Shown here: one piece after another, positions 34,044 through 44,085 of the stretch
Layout: each line of letters opens with the position of its first letter
Numbering within the stretch: the stretch's first letter is position 1
Assembly (NCBI RefSeq): GCF_035961655.1
Contig: NZ_CP108393.1
Span: 2,897,501 to 2,961,500 of the forward strand
Direction: 5' to 3'
DNA length: 64,000 nt
Origin: Streptomyces sp. NBC_01317
GTDB taxonomy: Bacteria; Actinomycetota; Actinomycetes; Streptomycetales; Streptomycetaceae
Made by a program: the position numbers and the translations under genes
Notes under the pieces: model-generated
Told to the model about the DNA's origin: nothing
What the model saw: only the letters and a program-made list of their open reading frames with translations
The model's database searches: none

Positions 34044-34777
34044 ACACCCTGATCAAGCTGGAGATCACCCGCACCCTGCGGAACAAGAAGTTCATGTTCT
34101 TCTCCGTGATCTACCCGGCCGTGCTGTTCCTGGTCATCGCGGGCCCCCAGGACAACGGCGAGGTACCGGGCACCGACCTGTCCCTGGGCGCCTTCTACAT
34201 GGTCGCGATGGCCTCGTTCGGCGCCCTCACCGCCGTCCTGATGGGCAACAGCGAGAAGATCGCCAAGGAGCGCGAGAAGGGCTGGGTCCGCCAGCTGCGG
34301 CTGACCGCCCTGCCGGGGCGCGGCTACGTGCTCGCCAAGATCGCGAGTTCCGGTGTGGTGGCGCTGCCGTCCATCCTGATCGTCTTCGTCGTCGCGGGGG
34401 TCTCCAAGGGCGTGCGCCTGGAGGTCTGGCAGTGGCTCGCGCTGACCGGGGTCATCTGGGCCGGCAGCCTGGTCTTCGCCGCGCTCGGGGTGGCCATCGG
34501 CTACCTCGCCTCGGGGGACGCGGTCCGGCCGGTCACGATGATCCTGTACTTCGCGCTGTCCGTCCTGGGCGGGCTGTGGCTGCCCACGACCACGTATCCG
34601 CAGTGGCTCCAGAACATCGCGGAATGGCTGCCCACCCACGCCTACGCGGCCCTCGGCCAGGCCGTCGAGCTGGGCGGCTCGCCGCATCCCAAGGACGTCG
34701 CGATCCTGGTCGCGTACTTCGCGCTCTTCGCCGGTGGCGCCGCCTGGCTCTACCGTAAGGACACACTGAAGGCGTGA
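34040..34777 (+). CDS. ABC-2 type exporter permease
   Basis: A 245-residue ABC-2 permease with six predicted helices. The N-terminus LEITRTLRNKKFMFFSVIYP is the usual coupling helix before TM1. Further membrane segments are seen at FYMVAMASFGALTAVLMG, LPSILIVFVVAGVS, VIWAGSLVFAALGVAIGYL, MILYFALSVLGGLWLP and VAYFALFAGGAAWLY. It pairs with the preceding ATPase; the substrate is unknown. The start is GTG, overlapping both neighbours by 4 bp (ATPase before, kinase after). Stoichiometric coupled translation of transporter and sensor is therefore likely. Confidence 0.9.
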   Translation: MNTLIKLEITRTLRNKKFMFFSVIYPAVLFLVIAGPQDNGEVPGTDLSLGAFYMVAMASFGALTAVLMGNSEKIAKEREKGWVRQLRLTALPGRGYVLAKIASSGVVALPSILIVFVVAGVSKGVRLEVWQWLALTGVIWAGSLVFAALGVAIGYLASGDAVRPVTMILYFALSVLGGLWLPTTTYPQWLQNIAEWLPTHAYAALGQAVELGGSPHPKDVAILVAYFALFAGGAAWLYRKDTLKA

Positions 34778-35964
34778 GTACGAAGACCTTCGCGCCCGTC
34801 GGGCAGCCACCGGAGCAGTCCCGCCAGACCCTGGTGAAGCTGATGTGGATCGGCATCTGGCTCGCCTTCCTGGGCGCCCCGCTGAGCGACATCTTCAGCG
34901 GCGCGCACACGCCGGGGGTGGACGTGCTCGGCGGGCTGGGGCTGACCGCGTTCGTCGCGGTCTACCTGGGCCTGATCTTCCGGCACACCGGCAGGACGCT
35001 CGACGCGCGGACGGTCTACGCGGCGCTGGCCTTCATGTTCGCCCTCTCGCTCCTGCTCTCGGCGACGCTGGACTCGCCCTGGCTGGTCCTGTTCGTGTAC
35101 ACGTCGGTGGCGGCCGGGGCGGCGCTGCCGCCGCGCTTCGCCAGGCCGGCGATCCTCGTCGCCGTGGCCGCGATGACCGTGACCGGCCTGTGGACGGACG
35201 AGGGGCGCGACTTCGTCACCTCCCTGGTGATCCCCGCGCTGCTCGGCGGCTTCGCGATGTCGGGCGTACGGCAGCTGGTCCGTACGACCGTGGAGCTGCG
35301 CGAGGCACGGGCCACCGTCGCCCAGCTCGCCGCCAACGAGGAGCGGCTGCGGCTCGCGCGGGACCTGCACGACCTCCTCGGCCACTCCCTGTCGCTGATC
35401 ACCCTCAAGAGCGAGCTGGCGGGCCGGATGCTCCCCGCGCGCCCCGAGCGGGCCGCCGAGCAGGTCGCGGACATCGAGCGGGTCAGCCGCCAGGCGCTGA
35501 CGGACGTACGGGAAGCCGTGTCCGGCTATCGCAGGCCCACGCTGCCCGGGGAGCTGGCGGGGGCCCGTACGACGCTGGCGGTCGCCGGCATCACCGCCGA
35601 CGTGCCGACCGGCCTGCCGCCGGGGCTGCCGGACGGCGGGCTCGGCGAGAAGAGCGAGGCGGCGCTCGCCTGGTCGCTGCGGGAGGCGGTCACCAATGTC
35701 GTACGGCACAGCGCGGCGCGCCGCTGCGTGGTCTGCCTGACGCGGCGCCAGACGCTGGAGGGTCCGGTGCTCGAACTCACCGTGGAGGACGACGGCGCCG
35801 GGATGGCGGTGACGGGCACCGCCGGGTTCGGCAACGGCCTCACCGGTCTGACCGAGCGCCTCGGCGAGGTCGGCGGGACGCTGGAGACGGGGTCGACGCG
35901 GGGCGGATTTGTGCTGACCGTCCGCGCGCCGCTGGCCCCTGCCCCGGACGGCCCATTCGGCTGA
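34774..35964 (+). CDS. sensor histidine kinase, DesK/NarX class
   Basis: A 396-residue membrane kinase. Four to six TM helices occupy about 20-165. A HisKA_3 dimerisation domain holds the phosphoacceptor H199 in RDLHDLLGHSLS, and an HATPase_c domain has SLREAVTNVVRHS (N box near 309) and VEDDGAGM. There is no extracellular sensor loop of size, which suggests sensing within the membrane, as in DesK and the LiaS/BceS-type transporter-linked kinases. Its coding sequence overlaps the permease by 4 bp. The response regulator follows after a 136-bp gap holding a REP-like repeat. Confidence 0.92.
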   Translation: MSTKTFAPVGQPPEQSRQTLVKLMWIGIWLAFLGAPLSDIFSGAHTPGVDVLGGLGLTAFVAVYLGLIFRHTGRTLDARTVYAALAFMFALSLLLSATLDSPWLVLFVYTSVAAGAALPPRFARPAILVAVAAMTVTGLWTDEGRDFVTSLVIPALLGGFAMSGVRQLVRTTVELREARATVAQLAANEERLRLARDLHDLLGHSLSLITLKSELAGRMLPARPERAAEQVADIERVSRQALTDVREAVSGYRRPTLPGELAGARTTLAVAGITADVPTGLPPGLPDGGLGEKSEAALAWSLREAVTNVVRHSAARRCVVCLTRRQTLEGPVLELTVEDDGAGMAVTGTAGFGNGLTGLTERLGEVGGTLETGSTRGGFVLTVRAPLAPAPDGPFG

Positions 35965-36022
35965 GGAAACCGACCCACCCCCGGGCGGGGCCGTTCGCTT
36001 TCCCCGTCACCACGGCACACCC

Positions 36023-36044
36023 AGCCCGTCCGGCGCTTGAGGAC
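36023..36044 (+). repeat. REP-like palindromic repeat, copy 4
   Basis: AGCCCGTCCGGCGCTTGAGG plus AC, then ATCAGTAACCGCAACC, matching the extended element at 15524. It lies inside the kinase/regulator operon gap, so it may act as an mRNA hairpin between the two coding regions. Confidence 0.75.
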
Positions 36045-36100
36045 ATCAGTAACCGCAACCAAACGCCGGGCGGACGGACCCCGCTGTCTACTGTGGCCCC

Positions 36101-36715
36101 ATGGTGAGACCCGTGAGAGTCCTCCTCGCCGAGGACCAGTCGATGGTGCGCGAGGCGCTGGCCGCGCTGCTCGGCCTGGAGCCGGACATCGAGGTCGTGG
36201 CGCAGGTGGCGCGCGGCGACGAGGTGCTCGCGGCGGCGCGCGCCCAGGTGGTGGATGTCGCCCTCCTGGACATCGAGATGCCGGGCATGACCGGGATCGA
36301 GGCGGCGGCGGTCCTGCGCGAGGAGCTGCCGCACCTCAAGGTGGTCGTCCTGACCACGTTCGGCCGGCCCGGGTACCTGCGCCGCGCGATGGAGTCGGGG
36401 GCGGACGCCTTCCTGGTCAAGGACGCGCCCGCGGCCCAACTGGCCGACGCGGTACGGCGGGTCCTCGCCGGGGAGCGGGTCATCGACCCGACCCTGGCGG
36501 CGGCGGCCCTGGCGGACGGCGCGAATCCGCTGACGGACCGGGAGCGCGGCATCCTGCGGGCGGCGGCGGACGGCTCGACCAACGCGGAGCTGGCCGCGGC
36601 CCTGCACCTGTCCCAGGGCACCGTGCGCAACTACCTGTCGACGGCGATCCAGAAGCTGGCGGCCCGCAACCGCGCGGAGGCGGTCCGGATAGCGCGGGAG
36701 AAGGGCTGGCTCTAG
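36101..36715 (+). CDS. NarL/DesR-type response regulator
   Basis: A 204-residue response regulator. The receiver domain has acidic-pocket E11-D12, the phosphoacceptor D57 in LLDIEMPG and the conserved Thr and Lys in VVVLTTF and LVKDAPAAQ. The C-terminal LuxR-type HTH reads LTDRERGILRAAADGSTN then LHLSQGTVRNYLSTAIQKL. It belongs with the kinase at 34774 and the ABC exporter. The typical logic is activation of the exporter in response to a membrane-active compound; the palindromes at 33023 are candidate sites. The ATG at 36101 has no strong SD (TGGCCCC upstream). Confidence 0.93.
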   Translation: MVRPVRVLLAEDQSMVREALAALLGLEPDIEVVAQVARGDEVLAAARAQVVDVALLDIEMPGMTGIEAAAVLREELPHLKVVVLTTFGRPGYLRRAMESGADAFLVKDAPAAQLADAVRRVLAGERVIDPTLAAAALADGANPLTDRERGILRAAADGSTNAELAAALHLSQGTVRNYLSTAIQKLAARNRAEAVRIAREKGWL

Positions 36716-36752
36716 GCCGCGCCCGGCACCGGAGAGGTGACGCCCGCACGGC

Positions 36753-36784
36753 AACCGGCCGGGACCCTGGAGTCCCGGCCGGTT
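36753..36784. terminator. bidirectional hairpin terminator
   Basis: A 13-bp perfect stem AACCGGCCGGGAC / GTCCCGGCCGGTT with a six-base loop, between the regulator and the end of the first peptide-importer operon. The AA/TT ends suit both strands. Confidence 0.85.
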
Positions 36785-36882
36785 TACGGCACCCGCACGG
36801 CCGTACGTTGTTCAGACTGACGCGTCCGTATATCGGTACCGGGTCCGTCAAGTTGCCTGCGTGTTAAAGAAATTGTTGTGCT

Positions 36883-37927
36883 TTATTCGCTTTCGTCCCC
36901 CGAATCCGTACCGTCGCCGTTTTCGTCCCGCCCGGTCGGTACGATCTGCCGCTCCTCCGCGAAATGGCAGGCCGAGGGATGGGCGGCGGCCCCGGACTCC
37001 GCCGCGAAGACCTCCGGGACCGCCAGCACCGGCTGCTCCCGCGCGCAGATCTCCTGGGCCTTCCAGCAGCGCGTACGGAAGCGGCAGCCGGACGGCGGGT
37101 TGGCCGGTGACGGCACGTCACCCACCAGGATGATCCGCTCCCGGTGCTCCCGCGCGGTCGGGTCGGGCAGCGGCACGGCGGAGAGCAGCGCCTGCGTGTA
37201 CGGGTGGGTCGGGTGGTCGTAGATCTCGGCGTCGCTGCCGATCTCCGCGATCCGCCCCAGGTACATGACGCCGACCCGGTCGGAGATGTGCCGGACGATC
37301 GAGAGGTCGTGCGCGATGAAGATGTACGACAGGTCGAACTCGTTCTGGAGCCGTTCCATCAGGTTGATCACCTGCGCCTGCACCGACACGTCCAGGGCGG
37401 AGACGGGCTCGTCCGCGACGATGATCTCCGGCTGGAGCGCGAGCCCCCGGGCGATGCCGATGCGCTGGCGCTGGCCGCCGGAGAACTGGTGCGGATACCG
37501 GTTGATGTACTCGGGGTTGAGGCCGACCACGTCGAGCAGGTCCTGGACCTTGCGCCGCCGGGCGCCCTTCGGCGCGACCTCGGGGTGGATCTCGAAGGGC
37601 TCCCCGATGATGTCGCCGACCGTCATGCGCGGGTTGAGCGAGGTGTACGGGTCCTGGAACACCATCTGGATGTTCCGGCGCACCGCCTTCAGCGCACGCC
37701 CGGACAGCTTGCTGATGTCCTCGCCCTTGTACCGGATCTGGCCGGACGTCGGCCGTTCCAGGTTCACCAGCATCTTGGCCACGGTCGACTTGCCGCAGCC
37801 GGACTCCCCCACGATGCCGAGGGTCTCGCCAGCCACCAGGTCGAAGGAGACCCCGGAGACCGCCTGGACCGCCCCGACCTGCTTCCTGACGAGGATCCCC
37901 CGGGTCAGCGGGAAGTTCTTGACCAGG

Positions 37928-37956
<29 letters not shown>
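36883..37956 (-). CDS. oligopeptide ABC importer ATPase F (importer 1)
   Basis: A 357-residue OppF/DppF-type ATPase. Walker A is GESGCGKST (50-58), the signature [17 protein letters not shown] and Walker [16 protein letters not shown]. The C-terminal oligo_HPY region has the conserved four-cysteine pattern GCRFRTRC, then EIC, then SACHF. It is the last gene of the operon 42617-36883 and overlaps the ATPase D gene by 29 bp. Its DNA is close to that of the importer 3 ATPase at 50326, with identical blocks over 50 bp long, marking a recent duplication or gene conversion. Confidence 0.93.
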
Positions 37957-38923
<967 letters not shown>

Positions 38924-38936
38924 GGGACCGGGCTCC

Positions 38937-39938
38937 TCAGCGCAGCTTGGGATCGAGGGCGTCGCGTACGGCGTCGCCGAGCATGATGAACGCGAGCACG
39001 GTCAGCGCCAGCGCCCCGGCCGGCCAGAGCAGCGCGTGCGGGGCGTTGCGGACGTTCGGCGAGGCGTCCGAGATGTCGATCCCCCAGGAGACGGTGGGCG
39101 GTTTGAGGCCGACACCGAGGTACGAGAGGGTCGCCTCCAGCGAGATGAACGTGCCGAGCGCGATGGTCGCGACGACGATGACCGGGGCGATGGCGTTGGG
39201 CATGATGTGCCGGATCAGCATCCGGGTGTTGGAGGCGCCGAGCGCGCGTGCCGCCTGGACGTAGTCGTGCTGTTTGACGGTGATGACCGATCCGCGGGCG
39301 ATGCGGGAGATCTGCGGCCAGCCGAGCACGATCATGAACCCGACCACGGGCCAGACCGTGGAGCTGGACACCACGGACAGCAGCACCAGTCCGCCGAGGA
39401 CGACGGGGATGCCGAAGAAGATGTCGGTGATGCGGGAGAGGACCGCGTCCCAGCCACCGCCGTAGAACCCGGCGAGTCCGCCGAGGATCGAGCCGACGAG
39501 CGCGACGCCCGCGCTGGCGCAGACGCCGACGGTGACCGAGGCCCTGGCCCCGTAGACGGTACGGGTGTAGACGTCGCAGCCCTGGGCGTCGAAGCCGAAC
39601 GGGTGGCCGGAGCGGGCGCCCTGCTCGGAGTCGATGAGGTTGCAGCTGAGCGGGTTCTGGGTGGCGATCGAGTACGGCCAGATGGCGATGACCACCAGGA
39701 ACAGGATGATCAGCCCCGAGATGATGAAGACGGGGTTGCGCCGCAGGTCGCGCCACGCGTCGGACCACAGGCTGCGCGCCCGCCCTTCGGGACCGCCGCC
39801 CCCGGGGCCCTCCGGCTCGTTCTCCAGCGTGGCTCCCTCGCTGGTGGCGAGGTCCATCGCGCCCCCGGCTCCGGTCGCCGCGATGGCACCACCGTCCTCC
39901 GGGACGCCGTCCTCGGGGGGAAGCTGCGGCTCAGGCAT
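38937..39938 (-). CDS. oligopeptide ABC importer permease C (importer 1)
   Basis: A 333-residue DppC/OppC-type permease. A long acidic/Gly-rich cytoplasmic N-terminus precedes SDAWRDLRRNPVFIISGLIIL (in TM1). The EAA loop contacts the ATPases: DYVQAARALGASNTRMLIRHIMPN. The closing segment is FIMLGDAVRDALDPKLR. About six TM helices are predicted. It overlaps permease B by 8 bp. The N-terminal extension is longer than in E. coli DppC, as in most Streptomyces homologues. Confidence 0.92.
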   Translation of the reverse strand: MPEPQLPPEDGVPEDGGAIAATGAGGAMDLATSEGATLENEPEGPGGGGPEGRARSLWSDAWRDLRRNPVFIISGLIILFLVVIAIWPYSIATQNPLSCNLIDSEQGARSGHPFGFDAQGCDVYTRTVYGARASVTVGVCASAGVALVGSILGGLAGFYGGGWDAVLSRITDIFFGIPVVLGGLVLLSVVSSSTVWPVVGFMIVLGWPQISRIARGSVITVKQHDYVQAARALGASNTRMLIRHIMPNAIAPVIVVATIALGTFISLEATLSYLGVGLKPPTVSWGIDISDASPNVRNAPHALLWPAGALALTVLAFIMLGDAVRDALDPKLR

Positions 39939-40854
39939 ACCGGATCCTCGGGTCGAGAACGGCGTAGAGGAGGTCGACCAGCAGATTCGCCACCAGGAAG
40001 ACGATGACCAGGACGGTCACGAAGCCGACGACGGTCTGGGTGTTCTGGCGCAGGATGCCCTGGTAGAGCTGGAATCCGACGCCGTGGATGTTGAAGATGC
40101 GCTCGGTGACGATCGCGCCGCCCATGAGGGCCCCGATGTCCGTGCCGATGAAGGTGATCACCGGGATCAGGGAGTTGCGCAGAAGGTGCCGGATGACGAC
40201 CCGGTGGCGGGGCAGGCCCTTGGCGGTGGCGGTACGGACGTAGTCGGAGCGGGCGTTCTCGGCGATCGAGGTCCGGGTGAGGCGGGTGACGTACGCCAGG
40301 GAGACCGAGGCCAGCACCAGCCCCGGGACGATGAGTTCGTCGAGGGGCGCCTCGGAGGAGACGGACGGCTCGATGATGTTCCACTTCACGCCGAGCAGCA
40401 GTTGGGCCAGCAGGCCGGTGACGAAAGTCGGGACGGCGATGACGACCAGGGTCAGCAGCAGGACGCCGGTGTCGACGAAGCTGCCCCGGCGCAGTCCCGT
40501 GATCACGCCGAAGACGATCCCGATGATCAGCTCGAAGACGATCGCGACCAGCGTGAGGCGGATGGTGACGGGGAAGGCCGAGCCCATCAGGTCGATGACC
40601 TTCTCGCCGTTGAAGGCGGTGCCGAAGTTCCCGGAGAACACATGGCCCATGTAGGTGAGGTATTGCTGCCACAGGGGCTTGTCGAGGCCGAAGTCCTTGC
40701 GCAGCTGGGTGATGGTCGCCGGGTCGCACTGCTTGTCCCCGCACAGGCCCGCGATGGGGTCTCCCTGAATGTTGACCATCAGGAAGATCAGCAGCGTGGT
40801 GCCGATGAAGACGGGGATCATCTGCAACAGACGCCGGATCACATAACGTCCCAT
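39931..40854 (-). CDS. oligopeptide ABC importer permease B (importer 1)
   Basis: A 307-residue DppB/OppB-type permease starting MGRYVIRRLLQMIPVFIGTT, the canonical RRLLxxIP entry into TM1. The EAA loop reads SDYVRTATAKGLPRHRVVIRHLLRN, and the protein ends VDLLYAVLDPRIRYA. An extracellular loop with two cysteines (AGLCGDKQCDPAT) is notable and could form a disulfide. It lies 110 bp downstream of the SBP gene across a strong hairpin. Confidence 0.92.
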   Translation of the reverse strand: MGRYVIRRLLQMIPVFIGTTLLIFLMVNIQGDPIAGLCGDKQCDPATITQLRKDFGLDKPLWQQYLTYMGHVFSGNFGTAFNGEKVIDLMGSAFPVTIRLTLVAIVFELIIGIVFGVITGLRRGSFVDTGVLLLTLVVIAVPTFVTGLLAQLLLGVKWNIIEPSVSSEAPLDELIVPGLVLASVSLAYVTRLTRTSIAENARSDYVRTATAKGLPRHRVVIRHLLRNSLIPVITFIGTDIGALMGGAIVTERIFNIHGVGFQLYQGILRQNTQTVVGFVTVLVIVFLVANLLVDLLYAVLDPRIRYA

Positions 40855-40916
40855 GGACGGCTCCGGGGGTCGTGGGATGCGGGGCGCTCAGGGAGGGGCG
40901 GGGCGCTGGGCGAACG

Positions 40917-40955
40917 GTGTGCGGCCCGGCACGGGATGCGCGCCGGGCCGTACAC
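40917..40955 (-). terminator. intra-operon hairpin after the importer 1 SBP gene
   Basis: A 14-bp stem with one G.U pair (arms 40917-40930 and 40942-40955), 9 bp after the SBP stop codon. Position between SBP and permease suggests 3' protection or partial termination that raises SBP over permease levels. Confidence 0.7.
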
Positions 40956-40964
40956 CGCGATGGG

Positions 40965-42617
40965 TCAGCCGACCTTGATCTCGTTGTAGACGGGAACGCT
41001 GAACGGGTTCAGCGCGACGTTCGAGATCTTGTCCGAGAAGCCGGCACTGCCGTTCTGGTACCAGAGCGGGACGGCCGCCATCTGGTCCCGTACGACACCC
41101 TCGGCCTGCTGGAAGGTCTTGACGGCCTTCGCCTCGTCGGTCTCGGCGTTGGCCTGGTTCACCAGCTTGTCGAACTGGGGGTTGCTGAACTGGCCGTCGT
41201 TGGAGGAGGCGCCGGTGAAGTACAGCGGCTGGAGGAAGTCCTGGATCAGCGGGTAGTCCATCTGCCAGCCGGCGCGGAACGGGCCGGTCATCTTGTGCTG
41301 GCCGATCTGGTTGCGGAAGTCCGCGAAGGTGCCGACGGGCCGGCCGACGCAGGCCTTGTCGTTGCCCACCACGTTGTTGATGTTGTTGCAGACGGCGTCG
41401 ACCCACACCTTGTGGGAGCCGGTGTCGGCGTTGTACGTGATGGTGAGCTTGCCGCCGGGGAAGCCTCCGGCGTCCGAGATCATCTTCTTGGCGGCGGCGG
41501 CGTTGAACGTGCACTTCGAGCCGCAGAGGCCGGCCTGGAAGCCGCCGGTCTTGCCGAGGACCGGGGAGGTCCAGTCGGTGGCCGGGGTACGGGTCTTCTG
41601 GAAGATGGTCTCGGTGATCTGCGGGCGGTTGATCGCCATGGAGATGCCGGTGCGGAGCTTGACGCCGTTCGGGCCGCTCCAGGCCTTGTCGTAGAACGGG
41701 AAGGCGAGGGTCTGGATGATGCCGGCCGGGGTGTTGATGTACCGGCCGTCGAGGTCGGACTTCACGTTCCGCAGCTGGTTCGCCGGGACGTCGTCGACGA
41801 GGTCGAGGTTGCCCGCGACGAGGTCGGTGTAGGCGGTGTTGTTGTCGGTGTAGACCTTGAGGTCCACGCCACCGTTCCGGGCCTTGTCGGGGCCGGGGTA
41901 CTTCTTCCAGGTGCGCAGGGACATCTGGGAGCCGCGATCGTACTTCTGGACCTGGTAAGGGCCGTTGCCGACGGGCTTGGCGAGCCAGGCCGAGTGGTTC
42001 GTGAAGAACGTCTGCGGGAGGGGCGAGAAGGCGGCGTACCCGAGGGTGTCGGGGAAGGTGGAGAACTTCTGCGAGAGGCGGATCGTGAACGTCTGCGCGC
42101 CGGTGACCTTGAGGCCGGACATCGTGGTGGCGGTGGCCTTGCCCGTCTCGGGGTGGACCTTGTCGTACCCGTCGATGTACTGGAAGAACGACGCGTTCTT
42201 CTGGTTGTTCTTCAGGGCCGCGCCGTAGTTCCAGGCGTTCACGAAGGACTTCGCGGTGACCTTCTCGCCGTTGCTGAACGTCCAGCCGTTCTTGACGGTG
42301 ACGTTGAAGTTCTGCGCGTCCTTGGTGGTGATGGACTGCGCGAGCGCGTTCTCCGCCTTGGCGGTCTTCGGGTTGTAGCGCTTGAGTCCCCGGAAGATCA
42401 GGTCGAGGACCTTGCCGCCCTGCACCTCGTTGGTGTTGGCGGGTTCGAGGGGGTTCTGCGGGTCACCCCAGGAAGCGCTCACGACCCCGCTGGATCCGCT
42501 GCTGCCACTACTGCTGCTGCCGCTGCCGCTCCCACTGCTGCCGCTGCCACAGGCGGTCGCGGCAAGAGCGACGGCCACCGTGCATGCGGCCCACTTGGCG
42601 TGCGTGGCTCCACGCAT
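40965..42617 (-). CDS. peptide-binding lipoprotein, SBP family 5 (importer 1)
   Basis: A 550-residue substrate-binding lipoprotein. The signal peptide (AKWAACTVAVALAATAC) ends in a lipobox Cys, followed by a Ser/Gly linker (GSGSSGSGSGSSSSG) that tethers it to the membrane. The SBP_bac_5 domain starts at NPLEPANTNEVQGG, and KSFVNAWNYGA is the family motif. FSTFPDTLGYAAFSPLP and PVGNGPYQV follow as typical strands. The ATG at 42617 has AGGAGGCAGTTCC upstream. First gene of the minus-strand operon, divergent from importer 2 across 362 bp. Confidence 0.93.
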   Translation of the reverse strand: MRGATHAKWAACTVAVALAATACGSGSSGSGSGSSSSGSSGSSGVVSASWGDPQNPLEPANTNEVQGGKVLDLIFRGLKRYNPKTAKAENALAQSITTKDAQNFNVTVKNGWTFSNGEKVTAKSFVNAWNYGAALKNNQKNASFFQYIDGYDKVHPETGKATATTMSGLKVTGAQTFTIRLSQKFSTFPDTLGYAAFSPLPQTFFTNHSAWLAKPVGNGPYQVQKYDRGSQMSLRTWKKYPGPDKARNGGVDLKVYTDNNTAYTDLVAGNLDLVDDVPANQLRNVKSDLDGRYINTPAGIIQTLAFPFYDKAWSGPNGVKLRTGISMAINRPQITETIFQKTRTPATDWTSPVLGKTGGFQAGLCGSKCTFNAAAAKKMISDAGGFPGGKLTITYNADTGSHKVWVDAVCNNINNVVGNDKACVGRPVGTFADFRNQIGQHKMTGPFRAGWQMDYPLIQDFLQPLYFTGASSNDGQFSNPQFDKLVNQANAETDEAKAVKTFQQAEGVVRDQMAAVPLWYQNGSAGFSDKISNVALNPFSVPVYNEIKVG

Positions 42618-42979
42618 GGAACTGCCTCCTCGGAGTACGTGTCTCGCGTACGCCCAAATATCAGGGCATAGAGAACAAGGCGCACATTTAACCCACCCGT
42701 ATGGGCGTGACTCCATCCGGATGTACGCATTCCGGCGCCCTGGTGCCCGCATATCGGACTCATCGACCGAACTGTCCCGATATAACACCGAACGTCTCTT
42801 CGGTTCCCCCATGCGTGTACCAAGCACGCATCCCGGCGAGGTCATGCGCCGGTCATGGCCCAAAAGAGGGCGTCAAGCTCGTCCGGATTTCATTGACTCT
42901 GCATGAATTGCGTTGAAAAGGTCCGCATAGCCCGTGGGTCGACCGCGGATTCCTCTGTCCCCTCCGGGCCTGGAGCATC
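42618..42979. other. 362-bp divergent promoter region between importers 1 and 2
   Basis: No gene is supported. The region is AT-richer than its neighbours and must hold promoters for both operons. On the plus strand TTGACT (about 42894) with a weak AAAGGT 18 bases on is the best -35/-10 pair. On the minus side an AGGAGG SD precedes the SBP gene. Short repeats of CCGGATGTACG / GTCCGGAT type occur but no convincing operator palindrome. Confidence 0.4.
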
Positions 42980-44008
42980 ATGACGTTTTCCACTCCCCCG
43001 GCCGCCGCCCCCTTCGAGACGGTGGCCGCCGGCGGCGCCCCGGCGGCCGGCGCGCCCGCTCCCAAGGGCGGGGCCGGGCGCTCCCCCGGCCAGCTGGCCT
43101 GGCGGCGCTTCAAGCGGGACCGCACCGGTCTCGTCTCGGCCGTCGTCGTGGTCCTGTTCTTCGTGGTGGCCGTCTGCGCGCCGCTGATAGCCAAGGTGTA
43201 CGGGAAGAACCCGTACGACACCTACGGCCAGGACAGCCCGGGGCTGCTCAACGAGTTCGGCTTCCCGATCAAGCCCAACGGCGGCATCAGCGGCCAGTTC
43301 TGGTTCGGCCTGGAGCCCGGCCTCGGCCGGGACGTCTTCACGTTCCTGCTGTACGGCATCCGCAACTCGCTGCTGATCGCCACCGCGACCACCCTCCTGG
43401 TCACCGGCCTGGGCGTGGTGGTCGGCATCACCGCCGGCTACCTCGGCGGGAAGACCGACTTCTTCATCGGCCGGATCATCGACATCCTGCTGGCCTTCCC
43501 GTCGACGCTGTTCTTCATCGCCCTGTGGCCCGTGCTGATCTCGATCCTCGTCTCGCCGGAGGAGAACACCCCGGTCTGGCTGACGGTGTTCAGCCTCATC
43601 GCGGTGATGACCGCGTTCGGCTGGGCGCCCATGGCGCGGCTGCTGCGCGGCGAGGTGCTGGCCCTGCGGGAGCGGGAGTTCGTGGAGGCGGCGAAGGTGA
43701 CCGGCGCCTCACCCGCGCGGATCATCTTCAAGGAGCTGCTGCCCAACCTGTGGACGCCGATCCTCATCCAGGCGACCCTCGCGCTCCCCCTGTACGTCAC
43801 CACCGAGGCGGGCCTCGCCTTTCTCGGCGTGGGCCTGACCTCGCCCACCCCCGACTGGGGCGTGATGATCCAGCGCGGCTCGAACATCTACCAGAACGAC
43901 ATCACTTTCATGCTCTTCCCGGGCGTGGCGATGGTCGTCTTCGTCATCGCGTTCAACCTTCTCGGCGACTCGGTGCGCGACGCGCTCGACCCCAGGACCA
44001 GGCGCTGA
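42980..44008 (+). CDS. oligopeptide ABC importer permease C (importer 2)
   Basis: A 342-residue DppC/OppC-type permease. An Ala/Gly/Pro-rich N-terminus precedes LAWRRFKRDRTGLVSAVVVVLFF (in TM1). A large extracellular insert (YGKNPYDTYGQDSPGLLNEFG) separates TM1 from the core. The EAA loop is REFVEAAKVTGASPARIIFKE, and the end is NLLGDSVRDALDPRTRR. It opens the operon, before the SBP gene, whereas importers 1 and 3 begin with the SBP. This C-SBP-B-D-F order is like that described for bldK. Confidence 0.9.
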   Translation: MTFSTPPAAAPFETVAAGGAPAAGAPAPKGGAGRSPGQLAWRRFKRDRTGLVSAVVVVLFFVVAVCAPLIAKVYGKNPYDTYGQDSPGLLNEFGFPIKPNGGISGQFWFGLEPGLGRDVFTFLLYGIRNSLLIATATTLLVTGLGVVVGITAGYLGGKTDFFIGRIIDILLAFPSTLFFIALWPVLISILVSPEENTPVWLTVFSLIAVMTAFGWAPMARLLRGEVLALREREFVEAAKVTGASPARIIFKELLPNLWTPILIQATLALPLYVTTEAGLAFLGVGLTSPTPDWGVMIQRGSNIYQNDITFMLFPGVAMVVFVIAFNLLGDSVRDALDPRTRR

Positions 44009-44085
44009 ACCAAGGACTCCCCTCCGGTCCGGGCGACGGCGCCCGTCGGACTCATCGTTTCTCTCTTCGACCAGGGCAGGAAGCA

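Noticed and set aside
42934..43000. One continuous plus-strand ORF from 42934 to 45870 seeming to join permease and SBP
   Set aside because: The first kilobase is an out-of-frame shadow of the permease gene; the genuine SBP starts at 44086 with its own SD and signal peptide.
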